This document shows, in pieces, positions 50,183 to 60,499 of a DNA stretch of 64,000 bases. The stretch is from Symbiodinium natans (taxonomy: Eukaryota; Sar; Dinophyceae; Suessiales; Symbiodiniaceae). The stretch lies in the NCBI GenBank assembly GCA_905221605.1, contig CAJNDS010002194.1, forward strand, positions 509,501 through 573,500, written 5' to 3'. The notes below the pieces were generated by a model that had not been told where the DNA came from, did not search any database, and was given only the letters and a program-made list of their open reading frames with translations. Every line of letters starts with the position of its first letter. The stretch's first letter is position 1. Both the position numbers and the translations under genes were made by a program.

Positions 50183-50348
50183 GGGACGGGACCCTAGAAT
50201 GGACCCCCAAATAGTAGGATTCCTCTATAATACGGACCCGACCTGACATCGAAACCTCAAATTGCTTCCCTTTTAGGGTTTAGGATTTAGGTTTAAGGGT
50301 TTAAGGGTTTAAGGGTTTAGGGTTTAGGGTCTGCCCTCTTGCTGCAGT

Positions 50349-50371
50349 AGGGGAAAAGATTCCTGCTGTGG
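50349..50371 (+). CDS. Candidate micro-exon
   Basis: TTGCTGCAG acceptor, GEKIPAV, G/GTAACT donor. 23 nt only. Confidence 0.28.
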
Positions 50372-50635
50372 GTAACTAGCACTCAAACCCCTACGCCTAA
50401 CTCAAAACCCTAGAAACCAAAAAACTGATGCAAATCCTAAGGACCCTGCAGAACCTTTAAAAAGGCACCAAAAAAACAAATGCAACCTTACAACCTTCAA
50501 ATCCCTAGATCTAAGCAACTCCAATTAAAGCCCGAAGTAACACCCTTACCCTTACAACACGCACCCGAACAACCGTTAAAGCCATGAGCCCTTAAAAAGA
50601 TCGAAACCCACAGATTTGTTGCATGCCGTGGGCAG

Positions 50636-50688
50636 GCAGAGCGCCAGTCAGTTGAATTGGCGAAGCGCCAACTGGAGGCACCCAGAGG
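50636..50688 (+). CDS. Candidate exon, coiled-coil-like
   Basis: A CGTGGGCAG acceptor and a GG/GTTGGGG donor flank AERQSVELAKRQLEAPR. Alternating charged and hydrophobic residues suggest a coiled coil. Confidence 0.46.
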
Positions 50689-50739
50689 GTTGGGGTTAGG
50701 GTATAGGGTATAGGGTACAGGGTATAGGGTATGGGTTTA

Positions 50740-51062
50740 GGGTTTAGGGTTTAGGGTTTAGGGTTTAGGGTTTAGGGTTTAGGGTTTAGGGTTTAGGGTG
50801 CGGCGGAGGGGGGAGGGGGGGATTTTCAGGAGCTGCGGACTTTGCCCCTGCAGCTCTCAAAGCCCCGCAACCCGAACCCTAAAGCCCTAAAGCCCTAAAG
50901 TCCTAAAGCCCTAAAGCCCTAAAGCCCTAAAGCCCGAAAGCCCTAAAGCCCTAGACCCTAAAGCCCTAAAGCCCTAAACCCTAAACCCTAACCCTAAACC
51001 CTAAACCCTAAACCCTAAACCCTAAACCCTAAACCCTAAACCCTAAACCCTAAACCCTGAAC
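50740..51062. repeat. TTTAGGG array, exon island, AAGCCCT and CCCTAAA arrays
   Basis: 50,740-50,800 TTTAGGG. 50,834-50,870 exon-like (TTTTCAG acceptor, ELRTLPLQLSKPR). 50,880-50,965 uniform AAAGCCCT octamers. 50,970-51,058 CCCTAAA. Confidence 0.8.
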
Positions 51063-51775
51063 CCCTCCCTATGGCCTGTACCCTTCAGCCCTCAAGCCCT
51101 CATCTGCCAGGAGGACCAAAGGTCGGGTCCTCAGTCTGTACCCTGCCAGTGACCATCTCATGGTGCCCCTAAACCCTAAACCCTAAACCCTAAATCCCTG
51201 AAACGCTTGTGGCACAGGAGCCCAACCGCATCTGGGTGTAGGGGATGCTACTCGAAACAAGGGGCTTAGGGTTTAGGGTTTAGGGGCTTAGGGCTTGGGG
51301 TTTAGGGTGTAGGGTTTTGTGTTTAAGGGTCTAGGGTTTAGGGTTTTAGGATTTTAGGGTTTTAGGATTTTAGGGTTTAGGGTTTACGGTTTAGGGTTTA
51401 GGGTTTAGGGTTTAGGGTTTCAGGGTTTAGGGGCTCAGGGTTAAGGTTTAGGGCTGACAGCAACAAAACCCCCAACCCCCCAAACACTAAACACAAAACC
51501 CTCAACCCCAAGCCAAAGAAAGTTGAGGCTCTTCTTACCCGCTCCCCATTTTAGAGTTTAGGGCTTAGGGTTCTGGGCTTTGCGGCTGCGGTCGTCCATG
51601 TAGGAATTGCAAAGGGTTAGCCTCTTGTTGCATTCCCGGGTTACAAGTCAGGTTAGACGCGGTGCCCGAAGACCCTGAATCCTGAACCCTAAACCCTCAA
51701 CCCTAAACTCTAAACCCTAAACCCTAACCCAAAACCCTAAACCCTAAACCCCCGAAGCTTGCGAACCTTTCGCAG

Positions 51776-51828
51776 AGCTCAGGAGACTCCACCGCGCCCA
51801 GGCCCAGTTCGACGAGAGGAAGGAGGAG
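51776..51828 (+). CDS. Candidate exon, coiled-coil-like
   Basis: A TTTCGCAG acceptor and a GAG/GTCCGA donor flank LRRLHRAQAQFDERKEE. Ends in phase 0, matching the next coiled-coil island at 52,551. Confidence 0.46.
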
Positions 51829-52550
51829 GTCCGACCAGGGACAACTGGGGTTCAGGCTTTCAGGGGATATAGGGGTTTTAGGGTTTAGGGTTCAGGGTTA
51901 AGGGTTTAGGGTTTAGGGTTTAGGTTTTCAGGGGTTTTAGGGAGGGGGGGGGTTAGGGTTTTGGCTTTAGGTTTAAGAGGTTCGGGCTTCAGGGGTTTAG
52001 GGGTTTTAGGGTTGTTGGGGGTTTGAGGGGTTTTAGGGGTTTAGGGGCTGCCCAAAGTTTCTGGAAAAGCTTTGGGTTTTGGAGTTTTAGAGGGCTCGAA
52101 GGGCGGTGGCGCGCAACACCCTCAGTGTATCCGGAGTGTGTGTGAGGTGAGGCTATGGCCATGGGGTCATAAATTGCTGAGGACTTGTCACGGTTTAGGG
52201 TGTAGGGTGTAGGGTTTCGGGCACAACGGATTTGTGCAAGAGCTGCTGCATGCAAGTTCTGATCCCTGCAAAACCCTTACGATATTTGGGGTACCTTGTT
52301 GGAGTCCTTTTTCCAAGGAGACCTACTATTTGGGGGTCCATTCTCAATGTTCAGTTAGGGCTTTGGTTTACAGCTCAGGGTTTGCCTAGGAAACCTGAAG
52401 CCCTAAGCCGTAACCTCAGAAACCTCAGGATGCCCTAATAGCAGCCGGGAAGAGCTTGGGGCCTATATTCAACCAAACAGGAACCTGAAAGGCTAGGGTT
52501 TTGGGCGGTTTGGGGTTTGGGGGTTTCCTTGACCTCCGAGCTGTCGCGAG

Positions 52551-52625
52551 GTAGAGCGCATGCGTCAAGAGCTGGACGCGCTGCAGCGGGGGCCTCGCGC
52601 CAGCTGTTCGTCAAGACTCCTTTAG
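52551..52625 (+). CDS. Candidate exon, coiled-coil-like, with stop
   Basis: A GTCGCGAG acceptor precedes VERMRQELDALQRGPRASCS in phase 0, to TAG at 52,623. Joined to 51,776-51,828 it extends the same charged helix. Between them 52,126-52,146 (CIRSVCE, GTGAGG donor) and 52,205-52,290 (open in two frames) may add exons. Confidence 0.44.
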   Translation, partial: VERMRQELDALQRGPRASCSSRLL

Positions 52626-52894
52626 GGCTTAGGGTTGAGGGTTTAGGATTAGGGGTTTGGAATGCCTGCTGTTTTGTTCTCAAGGTTCAAAACTTAACAA
52701 GGCCTTGCCTCAACCCTCCACCCTGAAGCAAAAAGGCCCTAAAGGTTTCGGGGTTAAGGGACAAGCTTTTGGTTTAGGGTTGGGGTACTCTAGACGAAAC
52801 CCACAAAACCCTAACCCCCAAACCACAAACCCTAAACCCAAAACCCTAAACCCTAAACCCTAAACCCCAAAACCTACTGTAAACGCTGTTCAAC

Positions 52895-52976
52895 CAGACG
52901 AGGAGCAGGGGAGGTCTCTTTGGCTGCTGCACGACCCCTGCGATCACCAACTCCTCAGATCACTTTGTGGAGGCTC
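52895..52976 (+). CDS. Candidate exon
   Basis: A TTCAACCAG acceptor and a G/GTCTGC donor flank DEEQGRSLWLLHDPCDHQLL. A second frame (TRSRGGLFGCCTTPAITNSS) is also open. Confidence 0.38.
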
Positions 52977-52999
52977 GGGTCTGCTTATTGTTATTTATT

Positions 53000-53131
53000 T
53001 ATTTATATATATTTTTTTTTGGGGGGGGGTTTAGGGTTTAGGGTTTAGGGTTTAGGGTTTAGGGTTTAGGGTTTAGGGTTTAGGGTTTAGGGTTTGGCGT
53101 TTGGCGTTTAGCGTTTAGGGTTTGTTGTTTT

Positions 53132-53162
<31 letters not shown>

Positions 53163-53355
53163 TGTTAGGGTTTAGGGCTTAGTTTTTTTTTTGGGTGGGG
53201 GGGATGGTGGGTTTAATTAGGGCTTGGGGCGTGGGGCTTAGGGCTCAGGGCTCAGGGCTTGGGGCTTAGGGCTTAGGGCTTAGGGCTTAGGGCTTAGGGC
53301 TTAGGGCTTAGGGCTTAGGGCTTAGGGCTTAGGGCTTAGGGCTTAGGGCTTAGCT
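53000..53355 (+). repeat. T/G tracts, TTTAGGG and GGGCTTA arrays
   Basis: T8G9 at 53,009-53,027; TTTAGGG to 53,095; T12G20 at 53,128-53,162; T9 at 53,182; then about 12 uniform GGGCTTA units (53,258-53,350). Confidence 0.9.
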
Positions 53356-53770
53356 CACACGTCAATGCCCCAGGTCAGACTACTTTGATATTTTCTACTT
53401 CCCGTTATTGGGTGGGTGGGGGGTTCAAGGGGAGCTTATGTTGGGAGTATGTGTGGCCAACATTCGGCTCCTGAGCTCAGTGGTACCCTTCTGCCGGGTT
53501 CCCAGCTAAGAAGTAGCCACCCCCCCTGAAACAAAGGGGTTTAGGGTTTAGGGTTTTAAGTCGAAAATACCCACCCAACAGATTTGGAACTTTTTGGGGT
53601 TGGGCACTCCAGGGACACTCTGTAACTACCCCTCGCCGAGAGTGGGGAAAAAAGAGGGTACCCCATTCACAAGGCGTTTATTGGGGAGCTCCAGACAAGC
53701 AGTCCTGAACAAGACCACTCCCGATACCCCCCCCCCCAAACAGCCAGGTTCAACAAGTGATAAAGCCTAA

Positions 53771-54964
53771 CCTTGGGATGTTCCCCCTTATACAAACAGT
53801 CCTTAATCAGGATTACAATAGGTGGTACTATAATCCCTTTTAAACTGTACAAATTATAGTGACGTCAGCGACGTCATTTTGAAATTAGCGCCAAATTAGT
53901 GACGTCAGAAATCCGAAATTAAGCCAAATTAAGGACCTGGTTTGGCACCAACAAGCTGTAGGACCTGAGGCCCCTCCTGGTTGGTGTTGGAGGTTGGAAT
54001 TGGCTTCAATAACCCTATCTGGCCCAGATAGGGTTTTTGGGAGCAAAAAAACCCTATCTGGCCCAGATAGGGTTGTTTTGAGCAAAAAAACCCTGTCTGG
54101 CCCAGATAGGGTTGTTTTGAGCAAAAACTGGCCCGTCCCCTTCCCTGCCCCCCCCTCTCCCCTTCCCCGCACCCCCCCCACCCCTCCTGGTTGGGTTTGG
54201 GGCTTGGAATTGGCTTCAAAAACCCTATCTGGCCCAGATAAGGTTTTTCGGAGCAAAAAAACCCTATCTGGCCCAGATAGGGTTGTTTTGAGCAAAAAAA
54301 CCCAGTCTGGCCCAGATAGGGTTGTTTTGAGCAAAAACTGGCCCGTCCCCTTCCCTGCCCCCCCCCTCTCCCCTTCCCCGCACCCCCCGCGTTTGGGGCT
54401 TGGAATTTGGTTTCGCGTTCTGGAGTTTGGGTTAGCCCAGGTCGCCCTGAAAATGGGGTTTGGCTTTGCTTCGGCCCTATTTGGCCAGATAGACTCAAAA
54501 AAACCCTATCTGGCCCAGATAGGGGTTTTTTTCAGGGTTTGGGGCAAGGTTTGGGGTACAGGGCTCAGGTTGTTCCCAAATCGGCTTGACATTGTGTTTT
54601 GGGCTGCAGACAGGCTCGTTGTAGGGTTGTTTCAAGGTCATTGTAGGGTTGTTTCAGGGTGGCCCAGGTAGGCTCCTTTTAATAGGTTGTTGCAGGGTTT
54701 GAGTGAGTTTAGGGCAGGGCTGAGAGTTTTAGGTTCCGTCAGGCCCCTGAGTTTGGGTGGCTGGGCTATGTGTAAACCCTGGAGCTTAATTTCGGAAACG
54801 AAATTAAGCGCGACGTCCTTAATTTCAATTTTGAAATTAAGCGCGACGTCACTAATTTCGCGTTTCATATTTAGCGCGACGTCATTTGCCTAATTTGGGT
54901 TTTGAAATTAATATAATTTCGGCAGTTTTAAAGGACTGTTGGTATGGGGGGGAACATCCCAAGG
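53771..54964. mobile_element. 1.19-kb element with family D ends and CTAA target duplication
   Basis: Left end CCTTGGGATGTTCCCCCTTA, right end GGGGGAACATCCCAAGG, CTAA on both sides (53,767-53,770; 54,965-54,968). Inside are inverted AAATTA/GACGTC-rich flanks (53,850-53,935 and 54,785-54,920), and two ~210-bp tandem blocks. No transposase frame. Either a longer parent of the ~95-bp family D MITE or a family D MITE with another element inserted. Confidence 0.75.
54001..54535. repeat. Palindrome cluster: AACCCTATCTGGCCCAGATAGGG
   Basis: A ~23-nt palindrome (core CTATCTGGCCCAGATAG) occurs near 54,013, 54,052, 54,091, 54,223, 54,262, 54,301 and 54,505, three per 210-bp block plus one. Copies 3 and 6 carry CTGTCTGG or CAGTCTGG on the left arm. 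Long frames on both strands here (up to 225 codons) are artefacts. Confidence 0.85.
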
Positions 54965-55025
54965 CTAACGCCCTGAAGACCTTCTACAACCAGCTTCCAG
55001 TGAATCCCTGGATTCCTTCCTGCTT
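54965..55025 (+). CDS. Candidate exon starting at the element's end
   Basis: The CATCCCAAG end of the 1.19-kb element is followed in frame by ANALKTFYNQLPVNPWIPSC. A donor GTGAATCC lies after QLP. It suggests the element's terminal AG is used as an acceptor or that the element lies in the upstream intron. Confidence 0.4.
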
Positions 55026-55029
55026 AGGT

Positions 55030-55115
55030 TTTAGGGTTTAGGGTTTAGGGTTTAGGGTTTAGGGTTTAGGGTTTAGGGTTTAGGGTTTAGGGTTTAGGGT
55101 TTAGGGTTTAGGGTT
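55030..55115 (+). repeat. TTTAGGG array
   Basis: About 12 perfect units. Confidence 0.92.
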
Positions 55116-55299
55116 GGCATAATTCCTAGGACCCGGAGCAGGGCCTTATTCCCTTCGAATAGGGCTTAGGTCCCCTTTACAAAGCCCCTTTGAACCATAA
55201 AGGGTACCCTTTTCAATTCCTAGGCTTCTCGTGGGCCCCTAAACCCTAAACCCCAAACCCCAAACCCTAAAAGACCCTACGCCCTTTCCAAGTCCTCCC

Positions 55300-55405
55300 C
55301 TCCCTACGCATGATGCTGCCAGAATGGAGATCCAACCGAAGGGAAGGCTGGTCAGAGATGGTCCCTGGCGGGCATCGGCAGTTCGATTTACGGTTGGAGA
55401 GTGGG
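55300..55405 (+). CDS. Candidate exon, two good frames
   Basis: One frame reads MMLPEWRSNRREGWSEMVPG, another (after TGCTGCCAG) MEIQPKGRLVRDGPWRASAV. Both end near a TTTAGGG stretch at 55,405. 55,490-55,640 downstream is a foldback relic. Confidence 0.38.
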
Positions 55406-55739
55406 TTTAGGGTTTAGGGTTTAGGGCTTAGGGCTTAGGGCTGAGGGCTTAAGGCTTAGGGCTGAGGGCTGGGTCGGACATTGGGATGTGTCACACGAGT
55501 AGTTCTCGAAAATAGGGTCCCTCTTTTTGAGGTCCGTACCTATGTAGGGACCCAAAAAGGGGCCCTAATTTAGAGAACTGGCCACATAGGTTTTCCATCT
55601 AGGGGACCCAAAAAGGGACCCTAGTTTAGAGAACTTATGTGTGGTAAGAGTACGTACCTTACTCCGGAACAATTCGTCTCAGAGGGGTTTAAGGGGCCCG
55701 ACCTAGGAGAGACAGTTCTCCTAGGTTGGCCCCTGTTTA

Positions 55740-56110
55740 TCCTCTTTAGCGGTTTAGGGCTTAGGGCTTAGGGTTTAGGGTTTAGGGTTTGGGGTTTAGG
55801 GTTTAGGGTTTAGGGTTCAGTGTTCAGGGTTCAGGGTTCAGGGTTCAGGGTTCAGGGTTCAGGGTCTTTTGTGCCGGTCTTAGTGTCGTATTCTTTCTTC
55901 TGTTACTGGGGGTGGCGCATGTTTCTATGCAAGGAGAGAGCCTTTTCCTTCAGTAGGCAACGGGCCAAGCGGTCTACTATTACATACACACACACACACA
56001 TATATATATATAGAGAGAGAGTATCTGTAAATACATTGTATTCGTATGTCAGACGTATATGATACATATAGATATATATATATATAAATACATATGTATG
56101 CAGATACATG
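55740..56110. repeat. Telomere-like words and TA/CA microsatellites
   Basis: 55,750-55,865 TTTAGGG then GGGTTCA units; 55,985-56,012 (CA)n(TA)n; 56,068-56,090 (TA)n. Frames through it (55,820-56,062) are not credible. Confidence 0.8.
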
Positions 56111-56493
56111 TGCTTGTGTTCACTTCTCTTTTTTGCGCCCTAAACACCGAGTCAGTTTCGTCCGGTGAGTAAGTCGGATGTGTGTACGGAGGCTGCGCTT
56201 ACATGAGCATGGTTCTAAACCATCCCGGAACCGTTTGGGTTTTAGCGCTTAGGGATTTGTCGATTCCAGACAGCACACACGTGAGTTTCCTCAAACTTTC
56301 ATCCCCAACCTCTAAACCCCAAACCCCAACCCTGAACCCCAAACCCTATACCCCATCATAAAAGAAGCTATCCAGACGGCTTGAGCCTGGTTTAGTCGGG
56401 TTTAGGGCTTAGGGCTTAGGGTTTAGTGGCCTTTAAGTTTTAGGGTTTAGGGATTTGTAGGTTTAGCAGTGCGAATGATTCGGGCTTAGGCAG

Positions 56494-56640
56494 CGTTTAA
56501 TGGTCGTGTTTTTGGGCTACTTCAGCGTGCTAGGGTCTGAAGGTGTAGGGCTCACAGCGACTGCCCAACCCATGAACTCCAGAAATTGGCTCCAGGTTGC
56601 TTTCTCCTTTGAGCGTTCTTCCCAACAAACCTCATCCAAG
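56494..56640 (+). CDS. Candidate exon, 49 codons, both splice sites good
   Basis: A GCTTAGGCAG acceptor and an AAG/GTCCAGG donor, phase 0 at both ends, enclose RLMVVFLGYFSVLGSEGVGL and TATAQPMNSRNWLQVAFSFE then RSSQQTSSK. Hydrophobic start, possibly a membrane segment. One of the best single exons here. The opposite strand has no comparable frame. Confidence 0.52.
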
Positions 56641-56941
56641 GTCCAGGGTTTTAGGGTTTTGGGGTGGAAGGGTTTGAAGGGTTCAGGGTTGTAGGGTTTT
56701 TACTTTAGGGCACCCTAAGCCCCTAAACCCTAAACACTAAACCCCAGACCCGGGTTTTGGGGGTTGTAGGGTTGGTCTCAAGTTCCTAAGGCCATGGTCT
56801 GGGTTTGAAGGTGGCTCACGCCAGGTCTGAACGCTAGCATCGGTTTCCCGCGGGGTGCCCTAGTATGAGGTGCTTGTTTAGGACCTTAGGGTGTAGGGCT
56901 TAGGGTTTAGGATCTTTGGGTTTAGGGTTGAGGGCTATCTA

Positions 56942-57091
56942 AGGGTAGTTCTATGGGCCCTTACTTAATATGGTCCCCTAACTCCCTTAAAGGGTTCTGA
57001 AGTATGGGCCCTTGGGTTGTATAGGGTATGCAAAGGAAATTTTCAGGTCCCCTTTTAAGGGCCCATACGAATGGACCATGAAACTACCCTC
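56942..57091. mobile_element. Family B MITE, longest copy
   Basis: Ends AGGGTAGTTCTATGGGCCC and GGACCATGAAACTACCCT. Contains AAGTATGGGCCCTTGGGT uninterrupted, the reference for the split copy at 39,147. Confidence 0.7.
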
Positions 57092-57128
57092 AGATAGGAT
57101 TTAGGATTTAGGATCTAGGATTAAGGGC

Positions 57129-57345
57129 TACGGAAATGTTGGAATGTTGGACCGCCTGCGAGGCCCTGTCAACGTCTGCCACGTCTGGGTCTGAGACAGC
57201 TGTATTAAGTCGGCGAAAGCATGGTTGAACTTTTTTTGGGGGGTTTCTTATTTGTAGGTTTACGAAAATCAGGACCCCCCAAATAGTAGGATTACCTTCA
57301 AATCAGGACCCCAGTGAGGTACCCTTAATTTCGGAAACCCCCAAT
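57129..57345. other. Open island then family C MITE
   Basis: 57,129-57,228 (+) is open and contains CWTACEALSTSATSGSETAV. 57,255-57,343 is a family C MITE (TAGGTTTACGAAAATCAGGA ... TTTCGGAAACCCCCA). Confidence 0.5.
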
Positions 57346-57432
57346 GTCGGCTGGGAGTAATGAGCTTTAACCTTGTTGCTCCTTGGTGTAAGAATGATCC
57401 AGCAACAGCACAGAAGTCAAGGCCTGGCAGTG

Positions 57433-57530
57433 CTAGGGTTTAGGGTTTAGGGTTTAGGGTTTAGGGTTTAGGGTTTAGGGTTTAGGGTTTAGGGTTTAGG
57501 GTTTAGGGTTTAGGGTTTAGGGTTTAGGGT
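57433..57530 (+). repeat. TTTAGGG array with exon-like left flank
   Basis: Fourteen perfect units. The island just upstream (57,393-57,438) reads NDPATAQKSRPGSAR and ends at GTTTAGGG. Confidence 0.92.
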
Positions 57531-57591
57531 TCAAGGGGGTACCGACATGGGGGGGGCACCTGAACGGTGTTAGGGCTCAGAGCTGCGATAG

Positions 57592-57866
57592 GTCCACTGG
57601 CACGATTGTCAAGATCTTCCGCCAGCACAAGATGCGAATGTTATATGTATACATTTATCTATCTATATTATGTGTGTGTGTTTATACAAATGTTTCTTTT
57701 GTTTTCTCTCTCTCTCTCTCCTCTCTCTATTCCTGTTTTATTTGTTCTTAGAACGAGATATGGCACCGCTACGCGGATACCTTCCAGTCCATCAGGCCCT
57801 TACCGCTACGCGGATACCTTCCAGTCCATCAGGCCCTTAAGCAAGGCGTTTTTGAGGTGGTGAATT
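57592..57866 (+). CDS. Two exons around a pyrimidine-tract intron; second has a 37-bp duplication
   Basis: Exon 57,592-57,646 (CTGCGATAG acceptor) reads STGTIVKIFRQHKMRMLY, phase 0 at GTATAC. The 105-nt intron holds TA/TG and CT-rich tracts and ends TTTGTTCTTAG. Exon 57,752 onward reads NEIWHRYADTFQSIRPL. Then the 37-bp stretch 57,766-57,802 is repeated exactly at 57,803-57,839, shifting frame; with one copy removed the frame would read RPLSKAFLR to a G/GTGGTG-type donor. This intron, unlike most here, has a classical polypyrimidine tract. Confidence 0.52.
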
Positions 57867-57952
57867 CATGGTTTTAATGTCAAGCGCGCAACGCCTAGGC
57901 CCTAAACCCTACCCCTATTTGGCTGTAATGCTTGGGGTGTAACTTCGGAGAC

Positions 57953-58014
57953 CCAGGCTGACCACCCGCGTTCCCGACGATGGAATGCGTTTGGGAGATG
58001 ACCCGCTTTCATCA
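57953..58014 (+). CDS. Candidate terminal exon
   Basis: A GAGACCCAG acceptor precedes LTTRVPDDGMRLGDDPLSS and TAG. A second frame is also open (ADHPRSRRWNAFGR). Confidence 0.36.
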
Positions 58015-58212
58015 TAGGGGCGCAGGGCTTGGAGTGTAGAGCTTAGGGTTTGCCAGCTGATCTTAGTTGGGTACTGTACCTATCAGACGGCCCTACCATG
58101 CAACTAAGTACCTCAAAACAGGATCTGCCATTACGGCTAGACCCTGAAGCCCCTAAACCCCCTTGGTTCAGCCTCGAGAGGTAGCTCTCATTTCCTTGTT
58201 TTCAGGGTCCGA

Positions 58213-58317
58213 TTTCTCTTCATATTGGGACTCGGGACTAAGCCCACTTCTCTCCCCCTGAAACCTCCCGGCGCAGCCAAGAAACCTCTAAACCCTCAAA
58301 GTGAGAAGCCGAAGAAG
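58213..58317 (+). CDS. Candidate exons
   Basis: After TTGTTTTCAG (58,206) one frame reads SDFSSYWDSGLSPLLSP then stop. 58,277-58,317 (CCGGCGCAG acceptor, AAG/GTATATG donor) reads KKPLNPQSEKPKK. Confidence 0.42.
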
Positions 58318-58512
58318 GTATATGATCCCTAGGTATTTGGGTTTAGGGTTTCAGGGCTCACAGGGAGTTAGGGTTTAGGGTTTAGCTGCTTTGAGCGCTG
58401 ACGCATCCACACATCCACACCCGGATTCAGAGTTAGGGTTTAGGGTTTAGGGTGTAGGGTTTAGGGTTTAGGGTTTAGGGTTTAGGGCTTAGGGTTTAGG
58501 GCTTAGGGTTAG

Positions 58513-58603
58513 TTCTTTGGTGACAGCTTCTCTGACTTATGGGCTTTGATGGTTTCGGGGAGCTTCAGGGACCTGGCGACCCGCCAGAGTTCGCTAGAAC
58601 AGG
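58513..58603 (+). CDS. Candidate exon with telomere-repeat acceptor
   Basis: The acceptor is GGGTTAG at the end of a TTTAGGG-like array. Phase 0 reads FFGDSFSDLWALMVSGSFRD then LATRQSSLEQ, ending G/GTAGGG. Strongly protein-like, aromatic and leucine-rich. The next island (58,698-58,770) is open in two frames (RPWPGQMISRGCERMLFQ is one). Confidence 0.48.
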
Positions 58604-58948
58604 GTAGGGTTTCGGGTTCAAAGTGCAGAAAGGGTTAAGGGTTAGGATTTAGGGTTTGGGGTTTAGGGTTTAGGAGTTAGGGTGACTCCAGGGGGGCGTG
58701 GAAAGGCGTCCCTGGCCTGGTCAAATGATCAGCCGGGGATGTGAACGCATGCTTTTCCAAAGGGTACGGAGCCCCTGAAACCATCAACGTGCTTTAGTTT
58801 AGGGTCTAGGGTCTAGGGTTTAGGGTTTAGGGTTAGGGTCCAGGGTCTAGGATTTAGGGCTTAGGGACCCTGAACACCAAACTTTCACCCTCGTCACCCG
58901 AAATCTGACTTAGGCTCTCTGGGTTAGGGTTTCGGATTTAGGGTTTGC

Positions 58949-59065
58949 GGGGCCGGATGTTGCTTGATTGAATGCTGCCGGACCCTTCTGTTAGACTTGG
59001 GGGCATTCCACACCCCCTCGGACCTTTGGTCGGAGAAAGGGGGCGCTGTGGTCGTTCAAAAGTGA
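58949..59065 (+). CDS. Candidate terminal exon, ~38 codons
   Basis: From a GGATTTAG acceptor the frame reads LIECCRTLLLDLGAFHTPSD then LWSEKGGAVVVQK and stops at TGA. The next island starts at 59,193 after a CCTCCCTTCTTTTCAG acceptor and is open in all three frames. Confidence 0.42.
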   Translation, partial: GAGCCLIECCRTLLLDLGAFHTPSDLWSEKGGAVVVQK

Positions 59066-59497
59066 TGGGGTTTAGGGTTTAGCTTGAGGGCTTGGGGTTC
59101 AGGGCTTCGGGCTTAGGGTTTAGGGTTTTTTCTTGCAAACTGAGCGCCGCCTCCCTTCTTTTCAGCGTTGGGACGAATGCACGGACCGCGGAGACTCATG
59201 TGGTCGGGTTTTATGAGCGCGATACGTAGTGAAGCTCAAGGCCCAAGGAGATTTGGCAACAATTCCGATAAAGCCCGAAGCCCTAAAACCCTAAACCCTA
59301 GACCCTAGACCCTAAACCCTTAAAGGGAAGAGAAGTCTCCCGAAGGCCTGGAAAGTGGAGAGGAAGGGAGTTAAGCTTGTTTGTCTGCCGTTTAGGGTAG
59401 CTTGGCCCACCTCCTACCTGTGTGTGAACATGTGAACATGGATGCTTGTGTGTTTTGTTGTCGTTCTCGGCTCATTGCTTTAATCTTGAATGTTCAG

Positions 59498-59829
59498 TCG
59501 CGTCGGGCGTGGTTAAACATCAGGAGAAGCTCGGGGCATTATTGCAACAGCTGTTAGGCAAGAAAAGCACGTTTAACAATGCATCTGCCAACAGGAGCCT
59601 GACATTGAACAAAGGGTCCATGTCCTGCCTTTCTCCCTTCGGCTGGCATGCCTGTATCTTGAGGTCATCTTTGAAGCAACCCACGGGAAACTGCATGGCA
59701 ACAAACAAAACTAAGCGCTGAAGATCCTTGAGTAGACATGATCCCTCAATGGGAGCGATGCCTCATGAACGCGCGCAAGCTTGCGACAGCAGCTTGGAAC
59801 GAAAGATGGCTGACACCTGCGGCTGTTTG
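59498..59829 (+). CDS. Candidate exons, longest ordinary ORF of the right end
   Basis: From a GAATGTTCAG acceptor the frame (continuous with an ORF starting at 59,446) reads SGVVKHQEKLGALLQQLLGK then KSTFNNASANRSLTLNKGS and stops at 59,719. A second frame, 59,739-59,829, reads MIPQWERCLMNARKLATAAW then NERWLTPAAV and stops. The two may be separate exons. Confidence 0.44.
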
Positions 59830-59849
59830 AATCCGAGTGTTGTTGAATG

Positions 59850-59862
59850 ACATTACACACAC

Positions 59863-59894
<32 letters not shown>

Positions 59895-60240
59895 ATGTAA
59901 AATGTAGTGTATTATATGACGTGTGATACCAGTATGGTGCCATAATGTTGTTGAACTATCTATCCATCTATATATATATATATATATATGTGTAGAATGT
60001 AGTGCATTATATGATGTGATATGGTACCATAATATGGTACCATAATTGAAGAGTATACGACACTATACCATACTCTTCTCTACGTTTCTTTTCTCGACTG
60101 TACTATCATCGACTGCACTGTGCTTTGCTGTAGGATTCCATGCTCTTCTGTACTGTTCCAGTCTTGTTCTGCATTGTAGTCCTGTATACATTACTTTGCA
60201 TATTATGATGCCCTATCTTGTCGTAGACGGTGGTTTGCTT
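59850..60240. repeat. TA/TG microsatellites and CTGTACT-like degenerate repeat
   Basis: (CA)n(TA)n(TG)n at 59,852-59,894; (TA)n at 59,968-59,989; two related copies of GTAGTG(T/C)ATTATATGA. 60,060-60,200 is rich in CTGTACTGTTC words. The 86-codon hydrophobic frame here is doubtful. Confidence 0.7.
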
Positions 60241-60499
60241 TTTTGCCCTGGTTTACATCCCATGTGGGCGGCTGTCAAAATCATGATCCCTTTTGGGGTA
60301 CCCTAAACCCTAAACCTGAAACCCTAAACCCTAAAACCCTAAATATTAGGTGCCGTATTAGAATAGGGATCCAAAAAGGGACCATAAGTTTGACAACCAC
60401 CCATGTCTTGTTATTGCAGTTTGTTTCCGCGTGATGTTGGATGAGATCAGACCTTAGCCTTCCTTAAAGAAGGATTTGGGCTTTTTGGGTTTAGGGCTT

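Noticed and set aside
53885-54671. 149-, 189- and 225-codon frames
   Set aside because: They read palindromes and C-rich blocks on both strands inside a repeat element.
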